The notes below the pieces were generated by a model. That model was not told the origin of the DNA, did not search any database, and worked only from the letters and a program-made list of their open reading frames with translations. Made by a program: the position numbers and the translations under genes. A DNA stretch of 64,000 bases from Micromonospora peucetia (lineage in GTDB: Bacteria; Actinomycetota; Actinomycetes; Mycobacteriales; Micromonosporaceae): assembly GCF_900091625.1 (NCBI RefSeq), contig NZ_FMIC01000002.1, positions 3,286,001 to 3,350,000 on the forward strand, given 5' to 3'. Positions 15,240 through 24,999 of this stretch are shown one piece after another (within the stretch, counting starts at the first letter, position 1; each line of letters begins with the position of its first letter).

Positions 15240-17204
15240 TCAGCGTGGGAGGGCGCGGAGGAAGCGTTCGGCGGCGGGAACGGCGGTGGCGGTGCTGGCC
15301 CCGCCCTTCTCGACGAAGACCGCGAACGCGACGTCGCCCTGCCAGCCGACGAACCAGGCGTGCGTGTTCGCCGGGTTGTCGTCGTACTCGGCGGTGCCCG
15401 TCTTGCCGTGCACCGGCGCGCCCGGTACGTCCCGCAGCGCGCTGCCGCTGCCGGCCGTGACCACCTCCCGCATCATCGCCTTCACTGCCTCGACCGACTC
15501 CGGCTTGAGCTGCGGGCCGGGGGCGGCGGGCTGGGCCGGGGCCGGGTCGAGAACCAGCTTCGGCTGCTCGAAGCGACCCCGGGCGACCGACGCGGTGGCC
15601 GACGCCATGGCCAGCGGGCTGACCACCGTGGTGCCTTGGCCGATGGCGGCGGCGGCCTGCTCGGTCGCGCCGCCGTTCGCCGAAACCTTGCCGGTGAAGG
15701 CGTCCAGGCCGACGTCCCACTGCCCCTCCAGCCCTAGGGACCGGCCGGCCACGGCCAGCCCGTCGGGGCCGAGCTTCGGTGCCAGCGCGGCGAACGCGGT
15801 GTTGCAGGACTTGGCGAAGTCGGTGCGGAACGGCACCGGCCCCAGCTCGAAGTTGTCGGAGTTCTTGAACGATCGGCCGTCCACGGGGAGCGTCTTGGGG
15901 CAGTCCACCGTCGTTTCCGGCGTCACCGCGCCCCCGTCGAGCAGGCCGAGTGCGCTGACCATCTTGAAGGTGGAGCCCGGCGGGACCTGGGCGGTGAAGG
16001 CCAGGTTCTCCCCGGCCGCGCCGGGACCGTTGGCCGCAGCGAGCACCGCTCCGTCACTGATCCGTACCGCCACCAGCGCCGCCCGGCGCTTCTCGCCGCG
16101 CAGGGCGGTGTCGGCCGCGTTCTGGGTGGCCACGTCGAGCGTGGTCTTCAGCGGCTGCCCCGGCTGCGGCTCGCTGCGGAACACCTCGGTGCCGGTGGGT
16201 GCCAGCGTGCCCTCCGGGCCGGGGCGCTCAACGATCACGGTCAGCCCCGGTGTGCCGCGCAGCCGCTCGTCGTGGCGGCCCTGGAGGCCCCCGTGGCCGA
16301 CGAGGTCGCCGGCCTCGTACCGGTCGGGGTGCTTGGCGAGGTCGTCGGCCTGGGCCTGGTCGACGGAGCCGAGCACCGCCCGGGCGAACTCGCGGGTGGG
16401 CGCGAGGTCGAGCTTGTCGCTGCGGAACTTCGTGCCCGGCAGGTCGTGGACGCGCGGTTTGATCTGCCGGTACGCCTCCTCCCGCAGGGTCACCACCTCG
16501 ACGAACGCGCCCGGGTCCGCGTCGGCGAGCCGCTTGGGCAGGCCGGACAGGTCGACCGGCGGGGTGATCGCCGGCCGGATCGCCCGGAAGGCCGCGTCCA
16601 GTTTCCGGGTCAGGCCCGGAAGGTCGGTGACCTCGCTCGGCTGGAGCCCGACCCGCACCACGGGCCGGGGCGCCACGATCGGCTGGCCGGCGCCGTCGAG
16701 CACGGCGGCCCGGGTGGCGGTGTCGCGGCGCAGCCCGAGCCGGTCGCCCCGGGTGAGCTGCTCCTGCACCAGCTGTGGCTCCCAGATCACCCGCCAGTCG
16801 TCGTCGCCGCCGCGGGTGAGCCGCACCTGACGGTCGTACGTCCAGCGGGTCTGGCCCGTCAGGGCCCAGTCGACCTTGATCACCGCGGTCGCGACGTCCT
16901 TGGTCACCTTCCCCTCGCCCTGGCGGGTCAGCGTGGGCGGCGTGGCGGCCAGCTCGCCGGAGAGCTCCTTGATCTCGCGGGCGACGTCGGCCGCGGGCAC
17001 CTTGGAGCCGGTCGGGTCGACGAAGCCGACGGCCTGGAGGTCGCCCGAGCGCCAGCCGGCGAGGAACGCGTCGACGCTGCGCTCCGGCCCGTCACCGCCC
17101 GAGCACGCGGTGAGGGCGCCGGCCGCGAGCGTGGTCGCGGCGAGCAGTGCCAGCGACGGGCGGAGCCGGTTGCGGCGGGGGCGGTGCGGGTACGACAGGC
17201 GCAT
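15240..17204 (-). CDS. Penicillin-binding transpeptidase lipoprotein, MecA-N type
   Basis: This is a 654-residue class B-like D,D-transpeptidase that cross-links peptidoglycan outside the membrane. It begins with a lipoprotein signal (LAAGALTACSGG, lipobox Cys near residue 32), then an NTF2-like MecA_N domain, a PBP dimer domain and a transpeptidase domain. Catalytic motifs are STFK (near 411), SCN (near 466) and KTG in HGKTGTAE (near 601). The ATG at 17204 gives the signal peptide; longer upstream frames are not conserved-looking. PBP2a-like family members often have low beta-lactam affinity, but this cannot be read from sequence. Confidence 0.93.
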   Translation of the reverse strand: MRLSYPHRPRRNRLRPSLALLAATTLAAGALTACSGGDGPERSVDAFLAGWRSGDLQAVGFVDPTGSKVPAADVAREIKELSGELAATPPTLTRQGEGKVTKDVATAVIKVDWALTGQTRWTYDRQVRLTRGGDDDWRVIWEPQLVQEQLTRGDRLGLRRDTATRAAVLDGAGQPIVAPRPVVRVGLQPSEVTDLPGLTRKLDAAFRAIRPAITPPVDLSGLPKRLADADPGAFVEVVTLREEAYRQIKPRVHDLPGTKFRSDKLDLAPTREFARAVLGSVDQAQADDLAKHPDRYEAGDLVGHGGLQGRHDERLRGTPGLTVIVERPGPEGTLAPTGTEVFRSEPQPGQPLKTTLDVATQNAADTALRGEKRRAALVAVRISDGAVLAAANGPGAAGENLAFTAQVPPGSTFKMVSALGLLDGGAVTPETTVDCPKTLPVDGRSFKNSDNFELGPVPFRTDFAKSCNTAFAALAPKLGPDGLAVAGRSLGLEGQWDVGLDAFTGKVSANGGATEQAAAAIGQGTTVVSPLAMASATASVARGRFEQPKLVLDPAPAQPAAPGPQLKPESVEAVKAMMREVVTAGSGSALRDVPGAPVHGKTGTAEYDDNPANTHAWFVGWQGDVAFAVFVEKGGASTATAVPAAERFLRALPR

Positions 17205-17493
17205 GGGAAGCGGCTCTCCGATCTCGGAACTGTCCTGCACGGTAGTACGGCGTCGCCGTCCGCACCGTCCCCCCTCGCCCGAGACGTGCGGAAAGGGGGT
17301 CGGTGACGGGGTGATGAACGACTGGAGGCGGGGTACTCCCGAACCGGCCAACCTCGTACCCGCAACGGGTGAAAGGACGAAGTCCGGATCCGGACGTCCG
17401 CACTGTGGTCCGCCGAGCAATGGGCGGAAGGGCAGGGCCTAGGCTGGGCGTCAGAGTGACCCACAACGCGGTGGGTCGAGGGGAGTGGCACCG

Positions 17494-20400
17494 ATGGACC
17501 GGCGTCCGGCGATCAAACCGGGACCCGACCTCCGGCAGGATGACACCAGCCGGGACGACAGCTTCGATTCGGTAACCGACGGGGACGGCTTCGGCCGGCT
17601 CGACACAGGGGTGACCGGGATGACCGGTTCGAGTATCGACACACTTTACGATCTGGGCCTGCCCGCTGACGCGCTGGTCGACGTGGAGGAAGACGAACTC
17701 GACGAGCCGGTACCCAACGCGGAACGCCTGGTCGCCCAGGCCGTTGCGCTGGCCGGTGACGATCACGACGCGGCGACTTTGGTCAGCCGCTTCTGGCGGT
17801 TCGCGCCGGACGAGGAGCTGATCGGTTTCACCGCCGAGGAGATGCTGGAGGCGGCCCGCGCGCACCGCGACCTCGCCCAGCAGCGGGTGCCGGGCGAGTT
17901 GAAGCTGCGCATCCACGAGCCCGACGCCGACCAGCACCACACCGTCATCGAGATCGTCACCGACGACATGCCGTTCCTGGTCGACTCGGTGACCGCCCTG
18001 CTCAACTCGCACCACCTGGACGTGCACCTGCTGGTCCACCCGCTGGTGGTGGTCCGGCGCGAGCCACTGGGTCGGCTGGTCGAGGTCTCGGCCGACGTCG
18101 AGCCCGACGACGCCATCGACGGCGACCTGGTCGAGAGCTGGATGCACATCGAGGTCGACCCGGTACGCGACACCGCCGAGCGGGACAAGGTGCGCCGGGA
18201 ACTGCACCGGGTCCTCACCGACGTGCGGGAGGCGGTGGAGGACTGGCCGAAGATGCGCCAGCGGGCCCTCGCCCTCGCCGACGAGCTGGCCGCCGCACGG
18301 ACGTCGGACAACCGGCCGCCGGTGCCGGAGAAGGACATCACCGACTCGGTGGAGCTGCTCCGCTGGCTCGCCCACGACCACTTCACCTTCCTGGGCTACC
18401 GGGAGTACCGGCTGGCCGACACCGACGAGCCGGCGGCCGAGGACGGCGAGCACCGCAGCGGGCAGGCCCTGGAGGCGGTTCTCGGCACCGGACTGGGCAT
18501 TCTGCGCCAGGACTCCCCGGAGGCCCGGCCGCTGTCTTCGATGACGCCCGAGGCGCACGACAAGGTCATCGAGAAGCGTCTGCTGATCATCACCAAGGCG
18601 AACTCGCGGGCGACCGTGCACCGTTCCGCCTACCTCGACTACATCGGCTTCAAGATCTTCAACGAGGCCGGCGAGGTGGTCGGCGAGCGGCGCTTCCTGG
18701 GCCTGTTCTCCACGGCCGCGTACCGGACCAGCGTGCAGGAGCTGCCGGTGGTCCGCCGCAAGGTGGCCGAGGTGCTGGACCGCTCCGGCCTGAGCCAGCG
18801 CAGCCACTCCGGCAAGGACCTGCTCCAGATCCTGGAGACCTATCCGCGCGACGAGCTGTTCCAGATCAAGACCGAGGACCTCTACCACGCGGTGATCGGC
18901 GTGCTGAGGATGGCCGGCCGCCGGCAGTTGCGGGTGTTCCTGCGCCGGGACGCGTACGGGCGGTTCATCTCCTGCCTGATCTACCTGCCCCGGGACCGTT
19001 TCACCACCCAGAACCGGCTGCGGATGCAGGACATCCTGCTCCGCGAGCTGAACGGCGTCGGGGTCGACTACACGACCCGGGTCACCGAGTCGATGCTCGC
19101 CCGGGTGCACTTCATCGTCCGGACCGACCCGACCAGGGTCCCGGGCGACATCGACGCCGACCTGCTCGCCGAGGAACTGGCCGACGCCACCCGGCTCTGG
19201 GACGACGACTACCGGCTGGTGCTGGAGCGCAAGCTCGGCGACGAGCAGGCCAAGCACCTGTTCACCCGGTACGCCGACGCCTTCCCCGAGGGTTACAAGG
19301 ACGGCCACACGCCGTACGAGGCGATGAAGGACCTGGCGAAGCTGGAGCTGCTGGAGGAGCCCGGCCAGCTGGAGATGCACCTGTTCCGCAAGCAGCTCGC
19401 GCCGCGGGCCGGCGGGCGGGGGCCGGACGTCGACGAGGCGATGGACGTCCGCTTCAAGGTCTACCGCTACGGCGCGCCGATGATGCTCTCCGCCGTGCTG
19501 CCGGTGCTGCACTCGCTCGGCGTCAAGGTGGTCGACGAGCACCCGCACGAGGTGGACCGGATCGACGGTCGGGTCTACCTCTACGACTTCGGGCTGCGGC
19601 TGCCCGAGGGGCACCAGGAGCTGGCCGAGGTGCGCCCGCACGTGGAGAACGCCTTCGCGGCGGCGTGGCGGGGCGAGGCCGAGGTGGACGGCTTCAACGA
19701 ACTGGTGCTGCGCGCCGGTCTCACCTGGCGGCAGGTGGTGGTGCTGCGCGCGTACGCGAAGTACCTGCGCCAGGCCGGCACGGTCTTCTCCCAGGAGTAC
19801 ATGGAGTCGACCTTCATCGCGTACCCGAGGGTCGCCGCCCTGCTGGTGGAGCTGTTCGAGGTGCGGTTCGCGCCCGGCGCGGACGGCCACGAGCAGCGGC
19901 AGCAGCGTAGCGCCGAGCTGGTCGGCGACATCCGAGCCGCGCTCGACGACGTCGCCAGCCTCGACCAGGACCGGATCCTGCGCTCCTACCTGACGATGAT
20001 CCAGGCGACCCTGCGCACCAGCTTCTACCAGAAGCGCGAGGGCGGGCGGCCGAAGTCGTACGTGGCGCTCAAGCTGGACCCGCAGGCGATTCCGGACCTG
20101 CCGGCGCCGCGGCCGAAGTTCGAGATCTTCGTATACTCGCCGCGCTTCGAGGGCGTGCACCTGCGGTTCGGGCCGGTGGCCCGGGGCGGGCTGCGCTGGT
20201 CCGACCGCCGCGAGGACTTCCGCACCGAGGTGCTCGGCCTGGTCAAGGCGCAGATGGTGAAGAACGCCGTGATCGTGCCGGTCGGCGCCAAGGGTGGCTT
20301 CGTGCTCAAGCAGAAGCCGGGGGACCGGGACGAGGCGGTCGTCTGCTACAAGGAGTTCATCTCGGCGTTGCTGGACGTCACGGACAACATCGTCGCCGGC

Positions 20401-22569
20401 GAGATCGTCCCGCCGGAGGACGTGGTCCGGCACGACGGCGACGACCCGTACATGGTGGTCGCGGCGGACAAGGGCACCGCCTCGTTCTCCGACATCGCCA
20501 ACGAGATCTCCACGGCGCACCAGTTCTGGCTCGGTGACGCGTTCGCCTCCGGCGGTTCCGCCGGGTACGACCACAAGAAGATGGGCATCACCGCCCGGGG
20601 CGCCTGGGAGTCGGTGAAGCGGCACTTCCGCGAGCTGGGTCACGACACCCAGACCAAGGACTTCACCGTGGTCGGCGTCGGCGACATGTCCGGCGACGTG
20701 TTCGGCAACGGGATGCTCCTGTCGGAGCACATCCGGCTGGTGGCCGCGTTCGACCACCGGCACATCTTCCTCGACCCGGACCCGGACGCCGCCACCTCGT
20801 ACGCCGAGCGGAAGCGACTGTTCGATCTGCCCCGCTCGTCGTGGGAGGACTACGACCCGAAGCTGATCTCGGCCGGTGGCGGGGTGCACCCGCGTACCGC
20901 CAAGTCGGTGCCGATATCGGCGCAGGTCCGCGAGGTGCTGGGCCTGGCCGACGACGTGACGCAGCTCTCCCCGCAGGAGCTGATGAAGGCCATCGTGACC
21001 GCGCCGGTCGACCTGTTCTGGAACGGCGGCATCGGCACGTACGTGAAGGCGTCCAGTCAGACCAACGCTGAGGTGGGCGACAAGTCCAACGACGCGATCC
21101 GGGTGGACGGCAGGAACCTGCGGTGCCGGGTGGCCGGCGAGGGCGGCAACCTGGGCTGGACCCAGCTCGGCCGGATCGAGTACGCCCAGACCGGCGGGCG
21201 GATCTACACGGACTTCATCGACAACGCGGCCGGGGTGGACTGCTCCGACCACGAGGTGAACATCAAGATCCTGCTGAACACGGCGGTCGCCGACGGCGCG
21301 TTGACCGTGCCCGAGCGGGACGAACTGCTCGCGGGGATGACCGACGAGGTCGCCGAGCTGGTCCTGCGGGACAACTACGACCAGGCACGGGCGATCAACA
21401 ACGCGCAGGCGCAGGCCGCCTCGCTGCTGCCGGTACACCGGCGGATGATCTCCGAGTTGGAGCGTTCCGGGGCGATGAACCGTGCCCTGGAGGCGCTGCC
21501 GCCGGACGACGAGCTGGCGGTGCGCACCGAGTCCGGGCTGACCGCGCCGGAGTTCGCGGTGCTGCTCGCGTACGTCAAGATCGTCCTTGAGACGGAGATC
21601 CTGGCCGAGGGGCTCGCGGACGAGAAGTGGACGACCGACGTCCTGGTCAACTACTTCCCGACGCCGATGCGTGAGCGGTTCGCCGACCGGATGGGTCAGC
21701 ACCGGCTGCGCCGGGACATCGTGACGACGGTGCTGGTCAACGAGGCGATCAACCGGGGCGGCATCTCGTTCGTCTTCCGGGTGGTCGAGGAGACGGCCGC
21801 GCCGGCGGCGGACGTCATCCGGGCGTACGTGGTGGTCCGCGAGGTGTTCGGGCTGGGCGCGCTCTGGGACGCGGTGGAGGCCCTGGACAACAAGGTCGAC
21901 CCGGAGTTGCAGACCAGCGTGTACCTGGACACCCGGCGGCTGGTCGACCGGGCGGTGCGGTGGTTGGTGACCAACCGCCGTTCGCCGATCGACGTGCCGG
22001 CGGAGATCGCCCGGCTGCGCGACGGGGTGGCCCGGCTCCTGCCCGACCTGGAGGAGCGCTTCCACGGCAGCGAGCGGGAGTCGCTCGCTGCGCACATCGA
22101 CTCGCTCACCGAGCGGGGGCTGCCGCGCGACCTGGCCGAGCAGGCGACCCGGCTGATGTACAGCTTCGGTCTGCTCGACGTGGTGGAGACCGCGGCGAGC
22201 AGCGGGCGGGACGTCGGCGAGGTGGCCTCGGTCTACTTCGTGCTCTCCGACCGGTTCCGGGTCGACTCGCTGCTGTCGAAGATCTCCCTGCTGCCGCGGG
22301 AGGACCGCTGGCAGACGTTGGCCCGGATGGCGCTGCGTTACGACCTGTACGCCGCGCTGGCCGCGCTGACCGTGGAGGTGCTCGACTCCACCTCCGAAAC
22401 TCTCTCGCCGCAGGAGCGGGTGCTCCAGTGGGAGCAGTCGAACGCCACCTCGATCCACCGTGCCGAGCGGGCGATGGGCGAGTTCGACGAGTCCCGGGCG
22501 GATCTCGCCGCCCTGTCGGTGCTGCTGCGCCAGATCCGCACCCTGGTGCGGACCTCCGCCGCCACCTGA
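17494..22569 (+). CDS. gdh: NAD-dependent glutamate dehydrogenase, giant (about 180 kDa) type
   Basis: The enzyme oxidises glutamate to 2-oxoglutarate and ammonium with NAD. At 1691 residues it matches the large GDH class first described in Streptomyces clavuligerus. Long N-terminal ACT-like regulatory regions precede the catalytic core; GPVARGGLRWSDRREDFR and the lysine loop VGAKGGFVLK (near residue 931) mark the active site, and GVGDMSGDVFGNGM (near 1061) the NAD-binding domain. The C-terminal 500 residues are helical. The ATG at 17494 is eight bases after GAGGGGAG; the GTG at 17485 lies inside that site. It is monocistronic with a strong hairpin after it. Confidence 0.96.
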   Translation: MDRRPAIKPGPDLRQDDTSRDDSFDSVTDGDGFGRLDTGVTGMTGSSIDTLYDLGLPADALVDVEEDELDEPVPNAERLVAQAVALAGDDHDAATLVSRFWRFAPDEELIGFTAEEMLEAARAHRDLAQQRVPGELKLRIHEPDADQHHTVIEIVTDDMPFLVDSVTALLNSHHLDVHLLVHPLVVVRREPLGRLVEVSADVEPDDAIDGDLVESWMHIEVDPVRDTAERDKVRRELHRVLTDVREAVEDWPKMRQRALALADELAAARTSDNRPPVPEKDITDSVELLRWLAHDHFTFLGYREYRLADTDEPAAEDGEHRSGQALEAVLGTGLGILRQDSPEARPLSSMTPEAHDKVIEKRLLIITKANSRATVHRSAYLDYIGFKIFNEAGEVVGERRFLGLFSTAAYRTSVQELPVVRRKVAEVLDRSGLSQRSHSGKDLLQILETYPRDELFQIKTEDLYHAVIGVLRMAGRRQLRVFLRRDAYGRFISCLIYLPRDRFTTQNRLRMQDILLRELNGVGVDYTTRVTESMLARVHFIVRTDPTRVPGDIDADLLAEELADATRLWDDDYRLVLERKLGDEQAKHLFTRYADAFPEGYKDGHTPYEAMKDLAKLELLEEPGQLEMHLFRKQLAPRAGGRGPDVDEAMDVRFKVYRYGAPMMLSAVLPVLHSLGVKVVDEHPHEVDRIDGRVYLYDFGLRLPEGHQELAEVRPHVENAFAAAWRGEAEVDGFNELVLRAGLTWRQVVVLRAYAKYLRQAGTVFSQEYMESTFIAYPRVAALLVELFEVRFAPGADGHEQRQQRSAELVGDIRAALDDVASLDQDRILRSYLTMIQATLRTSFYQKREGGRPKSYVALKLDPQAIPDLPAPRPKFEIFVYSPRFEGVHLRFGPVARGGLRWSDRREDFRTEVLGLVKAQMVKNAVIVPVGAKGGFVLKQKPGDRDEAVVCYKEFISALLDVTDNIVAGEIVPPEDVVRHDGDDPYMVVAADKGTASFSDIANEISTAHQFWLGDAFASGGSAGYDHKKMGITARGAWESVKRHFRELGHDTQTKDFTVVGVGDMSGDVFGNGMLLSEHIRLVAAFDHRHIFLDPDPDAATSYAERKRLFDLPRSSWEDYDPKLISAGGGVHPRTAKSVPISAQVREVLGLADDVTQLSPQELMKAIVTAPVDLFWNGGIGTYVKASSQTNAEVGDKSNDAIRVDGRNLRCRVAGEGGNLGWTQLGRIEYAQTGGRIYTDFIDNAAGVDCSDHEVNIKILLNTAVADGALTVPERDELLAGMTDEVAELVLRDNYDQARAINNAQAQAASLLPVHRRMISELERSGAMNRALEALPPDDELAVRTESGLTAPEFAVLLAYVKIVLETEILAEGLADEKWTTDVLVNYFPTPMRERFADRMGQHRLRRDIVTTVLVNEAINRGGISFVFRVVEETAAPAADVIRAYVVVREVFGLGALWDAVEALDNKVDPELQTSVYLDTRRLVDRAVRWLVTNRRSPIDVPAEIARLRDGVARLLPDLEERFHGSERESLAAHIDSLTERGLPRDLAEQATRLMYSFGLLDVVETAASSGRDVGEVASVYFVLSDRFRVDSLLSKISLLPREDRWQTLARMALRYDLYAALAALTVEVLDSTSETLSPQERVLQWEQSNATSIHRAERAMGEFDESRADLAALSVLLRQIRTLVRTSAAT

Positions 22570-22582
22570 CGCGTACGGCACA

Positions 22583-22618
22583 CGGTCCGGCCGGTCGGTT
22601 TCCCGACCGGCCGGACCG
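22583..22618. terminator. Bidirectional hairpin between gdh and sortase
   Basis: A perfect 16-bp stem (22583-22598 with 22603-22618) and TTTC loop lies between two convergent genes, 13 bases after the gdh stop. Confidence 0.75.
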
Positions 22619-22671
22619 CGTCGTGTCGTCCATGGAGGGCTTGCGGCGTGTCGCGCTGTTGCCTGCTGGCC

Positions 22672-23376
22672 TCACGCCGGCATGGAAGCGAAGACGACCA
22701 CGTTGTCCGGGTAACTGCCGGCGGCCTCGTCGAAGACTCCGCCGCAGGTCACCACCCGCAGCCCGGGCCGGTCGCCGGGACCATAGACCTGCTCGGTCGG
22801 GAACTCGGTCTTCGGGTACGCCTTGACCGACTCGACCGTGAAGGTGGCCTGCTGCCCGTCCTCGCGGGTGACGGTGACGGTGTCGCCCGGTTGCAGGGCG
22901 CCGAGGGAGAAGAAGACCGCCGGCCCCATCTCCGCCGAGTCGACGTGCCCGACGATGACCGCGTTGCCGATCTCACCCGGGCTGGGCCCCGGCTCGTACC
23001 AGCCGGCCAGCTGCGCCCGCTCCAGCGGCGGCACCTGGACGGTGCCGTCCGGGTTGGTGCCGAGCGACATGATCGAGGCGTCGACCCCGATCCGGGGGAT
23101 GGTGATCGTGGTGGGGGCGGAGCGGGCCAGGCCGGTGGCGGCGGCGACGTCCGGGTCCGCGCCGGGGGAGGGCACGTCGGCGGCCGCCGGCCCGGTGCTG
23201 GCGGGCGCGGCCACCGGCTGCGGGGGGCGGGGAGCGGGCACGGACTTGAGCGAGGCGCCGACCAGGCCGGCGCCGACCAGGGCGAGCACGACGACGACGG
23301 CCGCGCCGGCGGCACGCCACGGTCTCCCGTGACGGCCGCCGGCCGGTGTCGCCGTCATGTCAGACGAAGGACTCAT
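22672..23376 (-). CDS. Class F-type sortase
   Basis: The protein (234 residues from ATG 23376, 228 from ATG 23358) has one N-terminal membrane helix, an Ala/Pro-rich linker and a sortase beta-barrel. The catalytic Cys is in RVVTCGG, the His in VIVGHVDS and an Arg is predicted in the C-terminal strand region; GYPD-type class F features are partly seen (GSYPDNVVVFA). Sortases cleave cell-wall sorting signals and attach proteins to peptidoglycan. It overlaps or abuts the stop of the upstream charged-repeat secreted protein, so both are co-transcribed and that protein is a candidate substrate. Neither start has a clear ribosome site. Confidence 0.88.
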   Translation of the reverse strand: MSPSSDMTATPAGGRHGRPWRAAGAAVVVVLALVGAGLVGASLKSVPAPRPPQPVAAPASTGPAAADVPSPGADPDVAAATGLARSAPTTITIPRIGVDASIMSLGTNPDGTVQVPPLERAQLAGWYEPGPSPGEIGNAVIVGHVDSAEMGPAVFFSLGALQPGDTVTVTREDGQQATFTVESVKAYPKTEFPTEQVYGPGDRPGLRVVTCGGVFDEAAGSYPDNVVVFASMPA

Positions 23377-24433
23377 CGGTCCGACGCCGGCGCATCAGCA
23401 CGAGGCCGCCCAGGGCAGCCGCGCCGATCAGGCTCGCCCCACCGGCGGCCAGGCTCCGGTCGGTGCCGGCGCTCACGCCACCGTCACCACCGTCGACCCC
23501 ACCGCGCGGCAGGACGACCAGCTCGCCCTCGCCGCACGAGCCCTTGAGCTCGTAGCGGCCCGGCTTGGCGTCCTCGGAGACCCTGGCCTCGCCGTAGTAG
23601 ACGAAGTCCCGCTTGTGCTCCCAGCGGTCCTTGTCCTTGCCGTAGCCCCCGGACTCCTCGTCCGACCAGCCGTTGTCGCCCTTGCCGCCACGCTCGTCCG
23701 AGCCACGCTCGTCCGAGCCCCACTTGTCGTGGTCCTTGCGGTCGCGCTCGTCCGAGCCGCGCTCGTCCGAGCCCCACTTGTCGTGGTCCTTGTCCGAGCG
23801 GCCCTCGTGGTCCTTGCGGTCCCGCTCGTCCGAGCCCCACTTGTCGTTGTTCTCGCGGCCCTCGCGGTCGGACTTGTCGTGGCCCTTGTCGCCGCGGTCA
23901 CCCTCGGCGTCCTGGCCGTGCTCGTAGCCCTTCCAGTCGCGCTCGCCCTCGCCACCGGCGTCGGCGGCGCCGCCGCCCTGGCCGTTGGCCTGCTCACCGT
24001 TGGTGGGCGGCTGCGGCTTGGCGGTCTCGTCCTTGCCGTTCTCGCCCTTGCCGTGGTCCTTGTCCTTGTCCTTGTTCTCGTGGTCCTTGCCCTTGTCGTG
24101 GTCCTTGCCCTTGTCCTTGTCCTCGTGTTCCTTGCCCTTGTCGTGGTCGCGGGAGTTCTCCTCCCCGCCACGCCAGTCGCCCCGGTCCTCGGCCGGCTTG
24201 AGCTTCACCTTGCCGGTGACCTTCGACCAGACGAAGGCGTGCTCCTGCCGCTCCGAGCAGATCTCGAGCAGCTTGACCGAGTCGCCCGCCTTGACGACGT
24301 GCGGCTTGGCGTAGACCTTGCCTTCGGCGTCGTGGTGGCCGTCCGCGAACGCGATCCCCGGCGTGAACACGAGCAGGGAGGCACCACCGAGGGCAGCGCC
24401 CGCAACGACCTTCCCGAGCATCTTGTTTGCCAT
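23360..24433 (-). CDS. Secreted highly charged repeat protein, sortase partner
   Basis: The 357-residue protein has a signal peptide ending near FADG, a small globular segment with two spaced Cys, a central Asp/Lys/His/Gly-rich low-complexity region (about residues 95-270) and a C-terminal helix followed by RRRR. The centre has KGKDHD-type repeats and then DKWGSDERGSDERDRK repeats. The helix plus basic tail looks like a sorting signal, yet no LPxTG or LAxTG motif precedes it. It forms an operon with the sortase. The ATG at 24433 was preferred over an in-frame GTG at 24445 because GGAG lies upstream. Function is unknown; the name describes only what is seen. Confidence 0.8.
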   Translation of the reverse strand: MANKMLGKVVAGAALGGASLLVFTPGIAFADGHHDAEGKVYAKPHVVKAGDSVKLLEICSERQEHAFVWSKVTGKVKLKPAEDRGDWRGGEENSRDHDKGKEHEDKDKGKDHDKGKDHENKDKDKDHGKGENGKDETAKPQPPTNGEQANGQGGGAADAGGEGERDWKGYEHGQDAEGDRGDKGHDKSDREGRENNDKWGSDERDRKDHEGRSDKDHDKWGSDERGSDERDRKDHDKWGSDERGSDERGGKGDNGWSDEESGGYGKDKDRWEHKRDFVYYGEARVSEDAKPGRYELKGSCGEGELVVLPRGGVDGGDGGVSAGTDRSLAAGGASLIGAAALGGLVLMRRRRTDESFV

Positions 24434-24999
24434 GACCTGCGTCACTCCATCCCTGTTGTCCTGAGCTCGGCGACAACCGAGCTACCGACGACGTTAGACC
24501 GTTTCACGAGTTATGAAGGGAAAAATTCGTGTTCTGATGCTTCGCGGAGCTAGAGGCAGTAAAGGCGTTACGAGGCTTTAACGGCTTGTCGCCACTCGCG
24601 GGTGGTTGCCGCCCCTCGGCGCCCGCAGGGGTGCGGTCGTACGGCTCGCGCCGCGGGGCTCGCAACGTCCCCTCCCGTCAGCCCCGGGAGCGCCAGAGAG
24701 GTCCACCGGCCCCTCGTGACCCATCGAGGCATTGCCATGGAAGCGCTCCCATGCAAGAATCGCTGCACGCGGTTCGGGGAGCCACAACCGCGCAGGCAGG
24801 AGTCGAGGGCACCGGTCCTCCGGACGACATCCCGCCTCCCGGTCGGCCACCGTCGCCGGCCGGACCACCACCAAACGCCCGTCCGGGTCGGGCACCCCCC
24901 GAAGAACCCGTGGCGCCGGCGGACGTCCGCGCAGGACGTCCATCGGGCCGTATCGCCGGGCCGTTCGCGGATCCGGTCTCGTCCAAGGAGATCAGTGGC
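24434..24999. other. Divergent regulatory region (566 bp) before the cellulase
   Basis: No gene is supported. An AT-richer stretch at about 24490-24570 likely holds the promoter of the leftward secreted-protein gene. The CebR-type box and a promoter-like pair occur at 24733-24760, leaving an untranslated leader of roughly 235 bases before the cellulase ATG. Confidence 0.55.
24733..24760 (+). promoter_or_regulatory. Cellulase promoter with CebR-type operator
   Basis: TGGAAGCGCTCCCA at 24738-24751 differs by one base from the Streptomyces CebR box TGGGAGCGCTCCCA. It sits between a -35-like TTGCCA (24733-24738) and a -10-like AAGAAT (24755-24760) spaced 16 bp. CebR is the cellobiose/cellotriose-responsive LacI-family repressor; no cebR gene is in the window, so control would be in trans. 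Confidence 0.8.

Noticed and set aside
17092..22581. Very long open frame opposite the glutamate dehydrogenase gene
   Set aside because: It mirrors GC-biased codons of a clearly conserved gene and has no family features.
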